Assembly: GCA_937138495.1 (NCBI GenBank)
Contig: CAKZPE010000004.1
Location: 1-55,467 of the forward strand
DNA from: an uncultured Oceanospirillaceae bacterium
GTDB lineage: Bacteria; Pseudomonadota; Gammaproteobacteria; Pseudomonadales; Balneatricaceae
DNA: 55,467 nt
Reading direction: 5' to 3'
Each line of letters opens with the position of its first letter. Position 1 is the stretch's first letter. This document shows positions 34,880 through 43,006 of this stretch, in pieces. A program made the translations under genes and the position numbers. The notes under the pieces are model-generated. The model ran no database searches. It was not told where the DNA came from and saw only the letters and a program-made list of their open reading frames with translations.

Positions 34880-35080
34880 ATGGGCTTCGTTGAATTTAAA
34901 ACTTTACTTGGCGGTAGCGCTGTATCCGTCAATCTAAAACAAATTACTAGATTTAAGCCTGCTCGCCGTGGGCAAGGAACTGCTATTTTTTTTGCTGCTG
35001 CGGGAGATGAAAGCGCAGACCACATCATTGTTGAAGAAAGCTATGATCACGTGAAAAGAGTTATTGATCAGAACTCATAG
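34880..35080 (+). CDS. Small protein with FlbD-like pattern
   Basis: A 66-residue protein, MGFVEFKTLLGGSAVSVNLK..., with strands ITRFKP, GTAIFFAA and HIIVEES followed by a C-terminal helix YDHVKRVIDQ. The order (short strands, then an ES-x-x-x-V-x-x-x-I helix) resembles the small FlbD-type barrel, but there is no flagellar context. AAGGAAAGTAACAA precedes the ATG and a strong promoter lies upstream. It sits beside a degenerate tRNA-Ser 3' end, at the right edge of the island. Confidence 0.6.
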   Translation: MGFVEFKTLLGGSAVSVNLKQITRFKPARRGQGTAIFFAAAGDESADHIIVEESYDHVKRVIDQNS

Positions 35081-35110
35081 TCAACAGGAGTTAGCTGAAG
35101 CTTAAAAAAA

Positions 35111-35130
35111 TGGCAGTGAGTGAGGGATTA
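35111..35130. repeat. Degenerate copy of the tRNA-Ser 3' end
   Basis: TGGCAGTGAGTGAGGGATTA matches 17 of 20 bases of the tRNA-Ser 3' terminus at 35419-35438, including the encoded CCA. It is a likely old attachment-site half, 308 bp from the intact gene. Confidence 0.65.
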
Positions 35131-35360
35131 TGCAGCTTCGCTGCGCCCTTCGGGCTATCGTCGCAGGCTCCGATGTGGTCTCGCTTCGCTCGGCTCGAAC
35201 CCACGAGGGATCTATTCGCTATGCTCACCCTTCGGGCCATCGTCGCAGGCTCCGATGTTATCTCGCTACGCTCGGTTCACCCTACGGGTGTTGCAAAGAG
35301 CGCAACATGCTCTCGCTTCGCTCGGGTCGAACCCACGAGGGTCCTCACCCTCCCCGTTTG
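35131..35360. repeat. Direct repeats with mini-hairpins and tRNA-like arms
   Basis: A 31-bp block beginning CCCTTCGGGC and ending GCTCCGATGT occurs at 35146 and 35228 (82-bp offset, one difference). Around it CTCGCTTCGCTCGG and TCGAACCCACGAGGG recur two or three times. Many short stems with TTC/TTCG loops (GCAGC-TTC-GCTGC, GCCC-TTC-GGGC) are present. The TCGAACCC...GGG pieces resemble tRNA T-arms, so this may be decayed tRNA-derived sequence. All frames through it are open but not coding. Confidence 0.7.
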
Positions 35361-35364
35361 ATAT

Positions 35365-35416
35365 TTCAGATACAAAAAAGCCCCGGTATTAACCGAGGCT
35401 TTTTCGTTTTGAATTA
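35365..35416 (-). terminator. Terminator of tRNA-Ser (52-bp element, copy 2)
   Basis: The hairpin GCCTCGG-N6-CCGGGGC (with a G-T pair) followed on the minus strand by TTTTTTG lies directly behind the tRNA-Ser gene. The 52 bp match 26787-26838 at about 85 percent. The left edge TTCAGATACAAAAAA is also identical to 29436-29450. Confidence 0.85.
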
Positions 35417-35418
35417 GA

Positions 35419-35506
35419 TGGCGGTGAGGGAGGGATTCGAACCCTCGATACCTTTCGGTATACACACTTTCCAGGCGTGCTCCTTCGGCCACTCGGACAC
35501 CTCACC
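35419..35506 (-). tRNA. tRNA-Ser (GGA)
   Basis: An 88-nt type II tRNA on the minus strand: GGTGAGGTGTCCGAGTGG at the 5' end, anticodon loop CTGGAAA (anticodon GGA), a long variable arm TGTATACCGAAAGGTATCG, T-arm GGTTCGAATCC, and acceptor TCACCGCCA with the CCA encoded. It appears to be the integration target of the accessory island to its left. Confidence 0.97.
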
Positions 35507-35671
35507 GCATTTCTTCCGTGCTGTTCAGCACTTCAGAGTGGCGCGTACTTTAATGGAATTTTTCTGCTAAATCAAACCTGTAACCGGAGTTTTTACATTT
35601 TTTTTCTAAGCCAGGCGAATTATCCGAAATAGCGGCTTACAGGAGGGTAATTTCAACCGGAAAACAGCTAC

Positions 35672-35707
35672 AAAAAAACCCGCTCAACACTGTTAAACGG
35701 GCTTTTT
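35672..35707 (-). terminator. Terminator of ftsA-ftsZ
   Basis: On the minus strand GCCCGTTTAACA and TGTTGAGCGGGT pair along eleven positions (some G-T) and are followed by seven T. It lies about 80 bp after the ftsZ stop codon. Confidence 0.88.
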
Positions 35708-35787
35708 ATGGTCCGGCAATTCTCTCTTCAGAGAGAGTGATATCAGGAAGGGACGTTTCCGAATATCACGTTATTGCCAGGTTCAGA

Positions 35788-36984
35788 TCAGTCAGCCTGA
35801 CGACGCAGGAATGCCGGAATGTCCAGGAATTCCATATCGTCTGTACCGGTTTTCTTAGCTTCGCTGGCTTCTACCGCCGGAGCAGGATTATCTTCTGCAC
35901 GCAGGGAATCTGATGCTTTGTTACGCATCACAGTAGGTAATTCCAGCTGGCTGTAATCGGCTGCAGCACCGCCGGCAACAGCGGCACGTTTAGGTGCACT
36001 GTTTACCACCCGGATCTCCTGCTCAACCGCAGCACCCAGACCTGTCGCAACGACAGTTACCTTGATCTCTTCGCTCATTTCAGGATCGATAACAGTACCG
36101 ACCACGACAGTAGCGTTTTCTGATGCAAACTCTTCAACTACCTGACCCACTTCCGAGAACTCACCCAGCCCCAGATCCAGACCCGCAGTAATGTTTACCA
36201 GGATACCCCGGGCACCCTGCAGATCGATGTCTTCCAGCAGCGGGCTGCGAATAGCAGCTTCAGCAGCTTCAACACCGCGGTTTTCACCGCGTGCTGTACC
36301 GGTGCCCATCATCGCCATGCCCATTTCAGACATAACTGTACGCACGTCGGCAAAATCCACGTTGATCATACCCGGACGGATAATCAGGTCAGCAATGCCC
36401 TGAACCGCGCCTTTGAGCACGTCATTCGCGGCGTTGAATGCATTGATCAGCGAGCAGTTCTTACCCAGCACCTGCATCAGCTTTTCATTCGGGATAATGA
36501 TCAGTGAGTCGACATTTTCAGACAGCTCTTTAATGCCCTGCTCAGCGATCATAACCCGCTTTTTACCTTCAAACGGGAATGGCTTGGTAACCACTGCAAC
36601 CGTCAGAATGCCCATTTCTTTCGCCACTTCTGCAACAATCGGCGCTGCGCCTGTACCGGTACCGCCACCCATACCTGCGGTGATAAATACCATATCAGCG
36701 CCGCGGATCATTTCAGCGATGCCTTCGCGGTCTTCAAGCGCTGCCTGACGGCCAACATCCGGGTTTGCACCCGCACCGAGACCTTTGGTAATTTCGCCAC
36801 CGATCTGCAGCAAGCTCTTGGCCAGCATGTTGTCCAGTGCCTGTGAATCGGTATTGGCGCAAATAAACTCAACACCATCAACATCCGTCGATACCATGTG
36901 CTGTACGGCATTACCGCCGCCGCCACCCACACCGATCACCTTAATAACGGCGTTCTGCGGTACGCTATTAACTAATTCAAACAT
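35788..36984 (-). CDS. ftsZ: Cell division GTPase FtsZ
   Basis: The tubulin homologue that forms the Z-ring. The 398-residue protein has the GTP-binding [11 protein letters not shown] and the tubulin signature [10 protein letters not shown], the T7 loop [15 protein letters not shown] needed for GTP hydrolysis, a variable linker, and the conserved C-terminal peptide [12 protein letters not shown] that binds FtsA and ZipA. GGAAAGG before the ATG is a good ribosome-binding site. It is 152 bp downstream of ftsA. The usual following gene lpxC is absent; a terminator and tRNA-Ser come next. Confidence 0.98.
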   Translation of the reverse strand: MFELVNSVPQNAVIKVIGVGGGGGNAVQHMVSTDVDGVEFICANTDSQALDNMLAKSLLQIGGEITKGLGAGANPDVGRQAALEDREGIAEMIRGADMVFITAGMGGGTGTGAAPIVAEVAKEMGILTVAVVTKPFPFEGKKRVMIAEQGIKELSENVDSLIIIPNEKLMQVLGKNCSLINAFNAANDVLKGAVQGIADLIIRPGMINVDFADVRTVMSEMGMAMMGTGTARGENRGVEAAEAAIRSPLLEDIDLQGARGILVNITAGLDLGLGEFSEVGQVVEEFASENATVVVGTVIDPEMSEEIKVTVVATGLGAAVEQEIRVVNSAPKRAAVAGGAAADYSQLELPTVMRNKASDSLRAEDNPAPAVEASEAKKTGTDDMEFLDIPAFLRRQAD

Positions 36985-37136
36985 GTCCCTTTCCTCCAGC
37001 TTAAGCGCTATTTACGCTTAGGTCTGTCTTTCTAATTATGATTGATCCGCCGGCTCCGCCAGCGCATACAACGTGTTTTGTACTGAAGGCCTGTCACAGT
37101 ATTCCAGGCCAATCAAAATATTAGTTCCCTGCCGTT

Positions 37137-38375
37137 TCAGAAATTTCTCTGAAACCAGCTTTTCATCCTTTTCAGTGCCGGCGTATTCGGCACTGTATTT
37201 ATCTCTGCCGGCATCTCTTCCTGCCGGGGTACGTTGTCCTGTTTGGCGTATTGCAGCAAACCTATGCCTGTTGCATATATCGGGCTGGCAAGAATATCTT
37301 CCATCCCGCGGACGCCTTTTGGTAAAGCCAGACGAACCGGCATATGGAAAATCTCTTCTGCCAGTTCTACCGCGCCTTCCATTTTTGCTGTGCCGCCGGT
37401 TAAAACAATGCCCGCAGCAATCATGTCTTCAAAACCACTGCGGCGCAGTTCCGCCTGCACCAGGGTAAAGAGTTCGTCATAGCGGGGTTCAACCACTTCC
37501 GCCAACGCCTGTCGGGATAAATCCCGTGCCGGACGGTCACCCACACTCGGTACTTTAATTGTTTCACCTGCACCGGCCAGCTGAGCCAGTGCACAGGCAT
37601 ATTTTTTCTTAATTTCTTCAGCATTCAGCGTCGGTGTACGCAATGCCATGGCGATATCATTGGTCACCTGATCACCGGCAATCGGAATAACCGCTGTATG
37701 ACGGATAGCGCCACCGGTGAATATGGCGATATCGGTAGTACCGCCTCCCATATCCACCATGCACACGCCCAGCTCTTTTTCGTCATCAGTCAGCACAGAG
37801 TAACTGGACGCCAATTGCTCAAGCACGCTGTCATCAACGGCCAGGCCACAACGCTGTACGCATTTTTCGATATTCTGTACCGCATTCACGGCACCCGTCA
37901 CCAGATGTACCTTGGCTTCCAGACGCACACCGGACATTCCCAGCGGTTCACGGATACCTTCCTGGGTATCAATCACATATTCCTGCGGCAGAATATGGAG
38001 AATTTTCTGATCTGCCGGAATTGCCACCGCCCGTGCAGCATCAATTACCCGCTCCAGATCATGTTCCATTACTTCACGGTCACGGACTGCCACTATTCCA
38101 TGGGAGTTCATACTGTTTATGTGACTGCCGGCAATGCCTACAGTGACCGAATGAATCTTGCATCCGGCCATCAGTTCGGCTTCTTCTACCGCACGCTGAA
38201 TTGACTGCACCGTTGATTCAATATTCACAACAACGCCGCGTTTCAGCCCACGGGAAGCGTGTGACCCAATACCGACAATATCGATCATGCCATCCGGGCC
38301 AACTTCCCCCACAAGACACACGACCTTTGAGGTTCCTATGTCTAATGCGACGATCATATTGCTTGCCATGGTCAT
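37137..38375 (-). CDS. ftsA: Cell division protein FtsA
   Basis: The actin-like membrane tether of the Z-ring. The 412-residue protein has the phosphate-1 motif IVALDIGTSKVVCLVGE, the 1C insertion characteristic of FtsA, phosphate-2 VCMVDMGGGTTDIAIF, the adenosine motif GIVLTGGTAKMEG, and a C-terminal amphipathic membrane-targeting helix ALKRMKSWFQRNF. The start is uncertain between ATG codons at residues 1, 3 and 7, as none has a strong Shine-Dalgarno. ftsQ, which normally overlaps or abuts ftsA, is missing; instead about 1 kb of gene-free AT-rich DNA lies upstream. Confidence 0.97.
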   Translation of the reverse strand: MTMASNMIVALDIGTSKVVCLVGEVGPDGMIDIVGIGSHASRGLKRGVVVNIESTVQSIQRAVEEAELMAGCKIHSVTVGIAGSHINSMNSHGIVAVRDREVMEHDLERVIDAARAVAIPADQKILHILPQEYVIDTQEGIREPLGMSGVRLEAKVHLVTGAVNAVQNIEKCVQRCGLAVDDSVLEQLASSYSVLTDDEKELGVCMVDMGGGTTDIAIFTGGAIRHTAVIPIAGDQVTNDIAMALRTPTLNAEEIKKKYACALAQLAGAGETIKVPSVGDRPARDLSRQALAEVVEPRYDELFTLVQAELRRSGFEDMIAAGIVLTGGTAKMEGAVELAEEIFHMPVRLALPKGVRGMEDILASPIYATGIGLLQYAKQDNVPRQEEMPAEINTVPNTPALKRMKSWFQRNF

Positions 38376-38445
38376 ATCTGAAACCGCTTTTTTTGCTCCG
38401 CATTCATTGCGAAGAATTCAATGTTATGAATCTGTCTGCTATCCC

Positions 38446-38610
38446 TGTGGAAAACGAAAATCTGAACATTGCTTTCCATTAAGGGCTTGCGACACAGTGT
38501 ATCCACAAGCGGCTGTCCACAACCTGCACGGCTAAATTTTCCGGAAAAATATTTATCAACAAACATTGGCTGTTATTTAACCACGTTTATCTGCTAACTA
38601 TTTTTCCACA
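38446..38610. promoter_or_regulatory. Cluster of DnaA-box-like 9-mers
   Basis: Two sites fit the relaxed consensus TTWTNCACA exactly: TTTTCCACA at 38446-38454 (minus strand) and at 38602-38610. Near matches are GTATCCACA (38499), CTGTCCACA (38513) and TTATCAACA (38553), with TTTCCCACA further right at 38751. Exact matches are expected about once per 16 kb of two-strand sequence, so two within 165 bp plus several near matches is a clear local enrichment. Confidence 0.5.
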
Positions 38611-38921
38611 AAATGCTGAGCACTTAACAACCAGCATAGTTCAGTTTTTAATCAATCCCAGTCAAGAATCGGCATTTTTAATTATTAATGCCAAGAATAA
38701 ACCATTCGATTTATTTTTTAAGCATTTTTTTGGAATATTGATTTAATTCTTTTCCCACAGGCAAATATATGCCGCTACAGATCTGGTTATCGGCAAGATT
38801 CTGCCATCTTTAGCATAAATTTCACCGTGATAGCTGACTTTCCCGCTTAACAGGACAATCAGGATCCTACTGTATATTTTTAACACAATTTGATTTCTTT
38901 TTGTACAAAAAATAGTCAAAA

Positions 38922-39100
38922 ATCAAAATCAAGTTTTGAATAAAGCACTACAAATCAATTCTTAATTTTGATGTTTTCATTAAAAATCAAAAATTAATTT
39001 TGATTATTTTTATATTTTTCAAAACTCAGTATTGATTATAAATATAATTTTCAATATTTAATTTTGATTATTAGCAAGATAATCAATATTTAAATTTGAT
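38922..39100. repeat. Six-unit iteron-like array, 32-bp period
   Basis: Six 19-bp units start at 38922, 38954, 38986, 39018, 39050 and 39082, exactly 32 bp apart. Consensus: (A/T)TCAA-N3-TTAATTTTGAT, an imperfect palindrome (ATCAA / TTGAT arms); the unit at 38986, ATCAAAAATTAATTTTGAT, is nearly perfect. The spacers differ, so this is not a recent tandem duplication; the phasing (about three helical turns) appears to be selected. Further inverted repeats such as TTGATTAT-N7-ATAATCAA bridge neighbouring units. Confidence 0.85.
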
Positions 39101-39397
39101 TATTACATCTTATTGTTAATTGCTGATAAATAACGAAACTCAGCATCGCGTCTACAGGAACTGGAGTTTCATTCACATATCAACAGCCACGCCCCTGCCG
39201 ATACGCCTGAAGATACACACACCCGCGAGGTGTAAAATTGTCCACAGCATGGCTGTTCTTCAGTAAGAAATATTCACAGGGAGGATTAGATAAGAAAAAC
39301 TGAAGCAGGCAAACCGTGCGTCAATACCTATACATGCCCCATACTTCAGCTTTCGCTGACGGGCCGGTCATCAGTACAACAGACAGGGATGGAGATC

Positions 39398-40057
39398 TTA
39401 CTTGCGGCTTGCCGGGTAGGTGTAGCTGGCCAGTTGCTGCTGCCAGTTTGCAAGCTCAGGCGTTGCAGTCACGTACTCACGCAGAGTTGTTACGCCGTCC
39501 GCCAGAAAGCTGCTATCCAGAAAATTATCGACCACTTCCTGCCCCTGTGTGGCGGCAGCCTGTAAACAAAAGAACAGATAGCGGGGAAAGGGCAATATAT
39601 CCTGACGCCACAAAGCACCTGAATAATACTGACCGACGCGGCGCTGATATTCACCGGGAGTGATACATTTATTAAGGCGGTAATCTGTATCGCTGTAACC
39701 GCTGCACATACGCGCCAGCAGGGGATGGTCTGTATCACCGGTAACGGCTAATGGCCGCGTCTCAACTGCGACCCAGCGAAAGCGGTGCTCACGCTCATAC
39801 AGTTCAAGAAAATCTTCTTCGCTGCACTCAAACTGACTGCAGATGATACTGGTATCCGGATCAGGCTGCGTCGAACAGGACGCAACCTGCAGGCTATCCG
39901 GGTCTGCACCGTGGCGGCTGATAAAGACGATACCAACCTTATTAAAGATACGCCGGTATCCGGGTACCTTTACCAGTCTGAAATTCTGCAAACCGGGGAC
40001 AGTTTCCCGGGCAGATACTTCTGAGAGTAAAGATCCGTAACCGGCAACTGAAATCAT
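39398..40057 (-). CDS. Gamma-glutamylcyclotransferase-like protein
   Basis: A 219-residue protein with the GGCT-fold signature near its start (ISVAGYGSLLSEVSARE; YGSL is the substrate-loop motif) and the acidic position expected for catalysis in FLELYEREHRFRWV. Family members act on gamma-glutamyl or related amide substrates; the real substrate is unknown. The protein is longer than bacterial ChaC/GGACT members because of a C-terminal helical part (about 150-219). Its start overlaps the rmuC stop codon (ATGA), so it is translated from the rmuC transcript. Confidence 0.7.
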   Translation of the reverse strand: MISVAGYGSLLSEVSARETVPGLQNFRLVKVPGYRRIFNKVGIVFISRHGADPDSLQVASCSTQPDPDTSIICSQFECSEEDFLELYEREHRFRWVAVETRPLAVTGDTDHPLLARMCSGYSDTDYRLNKCITPGEYQRRVGQYYSGALWRQDILPFPRYLFFCLQAAATQGQEVVDNFLDSSFLADGVTTLREYVTATPELANWQQQLASYTYPASRK

Positions 40058-41766
40058 GTCTGTTCGTCATCCCGGCGGAAAGTCTCGCCTGATACCGCCT
40101 GATCCGTACTGCCGCTATCTGCCTGAGCTGCAGGCTCATAAGCAGCATCTACCAGCCGTACCTTTGGCTGATCTGACGACGAGAGAGCCAGTAATCCTTC
40201 AGCTGTGCCAGCTTCGCCCACAACATGATCTGTCTCAGAAATAGCTTCACTGGCAGCCGTACTTTCACCGGCAGAGGGTAAATTCTGTAACTCAGCTTCA
40301 GCGGCTTCATCCTGCAGACGTTTTTCCATCTGTTTCTTATTGCGGACACCCAGCTGCTGTAGAGATGCCACCTGGGAGACCAGATTCCCCCGCCCACTGA
40401 CCAGCCGCTTATGGGCGGTATGGTATGCCTGGGACGACCGTTCCAGATGCTTGCCTACATCTTCCAGTGATTCAACAAAGCCGACAAACTTATCATGCAG
40501 CTCACCGCCACGACGGGCAATTTCCTGTGCATTCAGGCTCTGGCGCTCGTAGCGCCAGATGTTATTAATGGTCCGCAGGGTTACCAACAAGGTTGCCGGG
40601 CTAACCAGGATGATATTGCGTTCATAGGCAAACGCGAACAAATCCGGATCTTCCTGTACAGCCAGCAGAAACGCCCCTTCAATCGGTACAAATAAGAGTA
40701 CAAAATCCAGGCTGCGAATTCCTTCCAGATCCTGATAAGCCTTATCACTCAGCCCGCGAACATGATTGCGGATAGATTGCAGATGATCCCGCAGATTTCG
40801 GGCCCGAACCGCCTCGTGTTCTTCTGAGCAGAACGCTTCGTACGCCGTCAGGGAAACTTTGGCGTCAATGATTACGTCTTTTTCATCGGGCAGACGAACA
40901 ATCACGTCTGGCTGTAAACGCCGGCTACCGTCACTGACACTGACCTGAGTCTGATACTCATGCCCTTCCCGCAGTCCGGACTGTTCCAGTACGCGGGATA
41001 AGATCACCTCTCCCCAGTTACCCTGGGTTTTAGACTCGCCCTTCAGCGCATTGGTCAGGTTTACCGCATCCGAGCTCATCTGCTGATTAAGTTGTTTGAG
41101 TTGCTGAATCTGCTCATATAAGGAACGGCGATCACGGGATTCTTTGTCGTAGGTATCTTCTACCCGACGTTTAAAGTCCCCCAACTGTTCTTTCAGCGGT
41201 GTCAGCAGATTCCCCAGCGCATCACGGTTTTCATCTTTGAAGGTTTTGGATTTTTCTGAAAATATTTTATTGGCCAGATTCTCAAACTCGCCTTTAAGCT
41301 GGTCACGGGCGTCATTCAGCAGCTGTACTTTTTCATGGTGAGCAGCCCGCTCGCTCTGCAGCTTGGCCTGCAGCTCAGCATTGCGGGCCTGATGCTGATT
41401 CTGACTCAGGCGCAATTCATTTTGCTCCGTCAGCAACTGGGCATAGTCATCTTCCAGCCGTTGTTTTTGCAAACTGATTTGTTGCAGACGAACTTCTTCC
41501 AGTTCCAGACGACGGATCTGTTCGGCTTTTTCATCCAGTGATAACTGCAGCTCTGACACTTTCTCGTCAACCGCAGTACGGGCGTCTTTAACTTCTTCCA
41601 GCTTATCTTCCAGCTGACCGATTTTAACGTACTGCTGGCTCTGCATAAGCTGCGCTTTACGCTTATGCTGCTGAATCCGCAGAGTCATCAGTAACATGCC
41701 AAACAATGTACCGGCAATCGCGCCGACGGTCAGAATAACTATTGGCTGTTCAAGAAACTCATTCAT
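40054..41766 (-). CDS. rmuC: DNA recombination protein RmuC
   Basis: A 570-residue RmuC homologue, which limits DNA inversions at short inverted repeats in E. coli. It has an N-terminal membrane anchor (about 8-28), a long coiled coil (about 35-200), and the RmuC domain (about 215-450) with GNWGEVILSRVLEQSGL, RLQPDVIVRLPDEKDVIIDAK, LDFVLLFVPIEGAFL and NIILVSPATLLVTLRTI. The domain resembles PD-(D/E)xK nucleases (DVIIDAKVS). The C-terminal 110 residues are a low-conservation Ala/Glu/Ser tail. First gene of a minus-strand pair. Confidence 0.96.
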   Translation of the reverse strand: MNEFLEQPIVILTVGAIAGTLFGMLLMTLRIQQHKRKAQLMQSQQYVKIGQLEDKLEEVKDARTAVDEKVSELQLSLDEKAEQIRRLELEEVRLQQISLQKQRLEDDYAQLLTEQNELRLSQNQHQARNAELQAKLQSERAAHHEKVQLLNDARDQLKGEFENLANKIFSEKSKTFKDENRDALGNLLTPLKEQLGDFKRRVEDTYDKESRDRRSLYEQIQQLKQLNQQMSSDAVNLTNALKGESKTQGNWGEVILSRVLEQSGLREGHEYQTQVSVSDGSRRLQPDVIVRLPDEKDVIIDAKVSLTAYEAFCSEEHEAVRARNLRDHLQSIRNHVRGLSDKAYQDLEGIRSLDFVLLFVPIEGAFLLAVQEDPDLFAFAYERNIILVSPATLLVTLRTINNIWRYERQSLNAQEIARRGGELHDKFVGFVESLEDVGKHLERSSQAYHTAHKRLVSGRGNLVSQVASLQQLGVRNKKQMEKRLQDEAAEAELQNLPSAGESTAASEAISETDHVVGEAGTAEGLLALSSSDQPKVRLVDAAYEPAAQADSGSTDQAVSGETFRRDDEQT

Positions 41767-41802
41767 GGTGCAACAACCTCCGTGTCTGGATGGGCTTGGC
41801 CA

Positions 41803-42159
41803 TTACCAGAAATAATATAGAAGACCAATGGCTGCAATGTTCAGCGGCAGCATCAGAAATATATTTGTCAGATCACCGAACAGACGCTGAGTAATGCCCA
41901 CTGATATTGCCGGAAAACTGAGCACTAAACTGCTGGCAGGAATCCACCATTCTAACAGACGGAAACCATACGCCATCGCACCGATCAGCGTCAGCGCCGC
42001 GAGGTTACCGATCATAATAACCGTTACCTGGCCATTCTTACTGTGCATAAAGGCAGGTTTATCTCCCTCTGCCAGCTTATTCAGCTGACCGGCACTCAGC
42101 GCGGCAGACATGGACACAAAGCCACTGAACAGAAAGATAAATAAAGGCTCAAATAACAT
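41803..42159 (-). CDS. Small integral membrane protein
   Basis: A 118-residue protein with four predicted membrane helices (FEPLFIFLFSGFVSMSAAL, TVIMIGNLAALTLIGAMAYG, WWIPASSLVLSFPAISVGI, IFLMLPLNIAAIGLLYYFW). I do not recognise the family. It is 36 bp upstream of rmuC on the same strand, and divergent from the O-methyltransferase gene; a weak link with either is possible. Confidence 0.7.
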   Translation of the reverse strand: MLFEPLFIFLFSGFVSMSAALSAGQLNKLAEGDKPAFMHSKNGQVTVIMIGNLAALTLIGAMAYGFRLLEWWIPASSLVLSFPAISVGITQRLFGDLTNIFLMLPLNIAAIGLLYYFW

Positions 42160-42349
42160 ACAAGTTTCCTGACAGGCGAAAATGAGCCGCTATTGTAAAA
42201 GATTTTTTCAACAGCAGCAGGCTTTTACTGAATTTCATCGCAGAAAACCCGGCCAAAATGTTATTATGCGGCGAATTTTTAGCGCACCAAACGGCTCAGC
42301 CCTTTATCCGGATACATACCGGCCCGGCAGCCGCCCGAAGAGAGACATT

Positions 42350-42991
42350 ATGAGCCAGTACCTGGTTAACGAAAGTATCGAAGATTACGCTTTTATCCAC
42401 ACCGGCGAAGAGCCGCCATTACTGCAAGAGCTGATCGACAAAACCAATGAGAACATGGGCTGGCCACAGAAGCTTTCTGGTCGTCTGGTAGGCCGTACCC
42501 TGAAAATGCTCAGCGCTATCCACCAGCCAAAGACTGCCCTGGAAATCGGTATGTTTACCGGTTACTCCGCACTTTCAATTGCTGAAGGCATGCCGGAAGA
42601 CGGCAAACTGATTTGCTGTGAAACCAATCCCCGTGCCATCGACTTTGCCAAAACCTTTTATGCCCGCAGCGAACACGGCCATAAAATTGACGTTATTTTT
42701 GGCAAGGCACTGGACACCATCCGCGAACTGGACCTGGAACTGGACTTTACCTTCATCGATGCAGATAAGCGCAATTACCTGAATTACTATGAAGAAGTTA
42801 AAGCCATGACCCGTGTTGGTGGCCTGATTATTCTTGATAACGTTCTCTGGTCCGGCAAGGTGGTACAGCCTGAATCTGAAATTGATGACATTCTGGTTGA
42901 AACTAACCGCCGTATTGCCCAGGATCCTGATGTTGAGAATGTCTTTCTGACAGTCCGCGACGGTCTGAACGTCGTGCGGAAAATTCGCTGA
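42350..42991 (+). CDS. SAM-dependent O-methyltransferase (CCoAOMT family)
   Basis: A 213-residue class I methyltransferase of the caffeoyl-CoA/catechol O-methyltransferase family: ALEIGMFTGYSALSIAEGMP (SAM motif I), GKLICCETNPRAIDFAK, the metal-binding DFTFIDADKRNYLNYYE, and GLIILDNVLWSGKV. The frame is open for 56 more codons upstream, but the ATG giving MSQYLVNESIEDYAF matches the family start. The bacterial substrate is unknown. A protein of unknown function follows after 15 bp. Confidence 0.88.
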   Translation: MSQYLVNESIEDYAFIHTGEEPPLLQELIDKTNENMGWPQKLSGRLVGRTLKMLSAIHQPKTALEIGMFTGYSALSIAEGMPEDGKLICCETNPRAIDFAKTFYARSEHGHKIDVIFGKALDTIRELDLELDFTFIDADKRNYLNYYEEVKAMTRVGGLIILDNVLWSGKVVQPESEIDDILVETNRRIAQDPDVENVFLTVRDGLNVVRKIR

Positions 42992-43006
42992 TCCGGAGTG
43001 CCAGTT

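Larger units (their letters stand above)
38376..39397. other. 1-kb AT-rich gene-free region upstream of ftsA
   Basis: No credible gene on either strand. The part next to ftsA carries DnaA-box-like 9-mers, the middle a 32-bp-periodic palindrome array, and the right part two more DnaA-like 9-mers (TTGTCCACA at 39238, ATATTCACA at 39270). The ftsA promoter must lie here. No terminator is seen for the leftward rmuC transcription unit. Confidence 0.8.

Noticed and set aside
35110..35417. Overlapping 80-95-codon plus-strand frames
   Set aside because: They run through tRNA-derived hairpin repeats, share identical peptide pieces in different frames and lack ribosome-binding sites.
38372..38566. 64-codon minus-strand frame running into ftsA, considered as an ftsQ remnant
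   Set aside because: No resemblance to FtsQ C-terminal sequence; contains DnaA-like sites instead.
38922..39100. Array read as FNR/CRP-type sites because of TTGAT...ATCAA
   Set aside because: FNR sites need TTGAT-N4-ATCAA; here arms are in the order ATCAA-N9-TTGAT, or TTGAT-N13-(A/T)TCAA between units.
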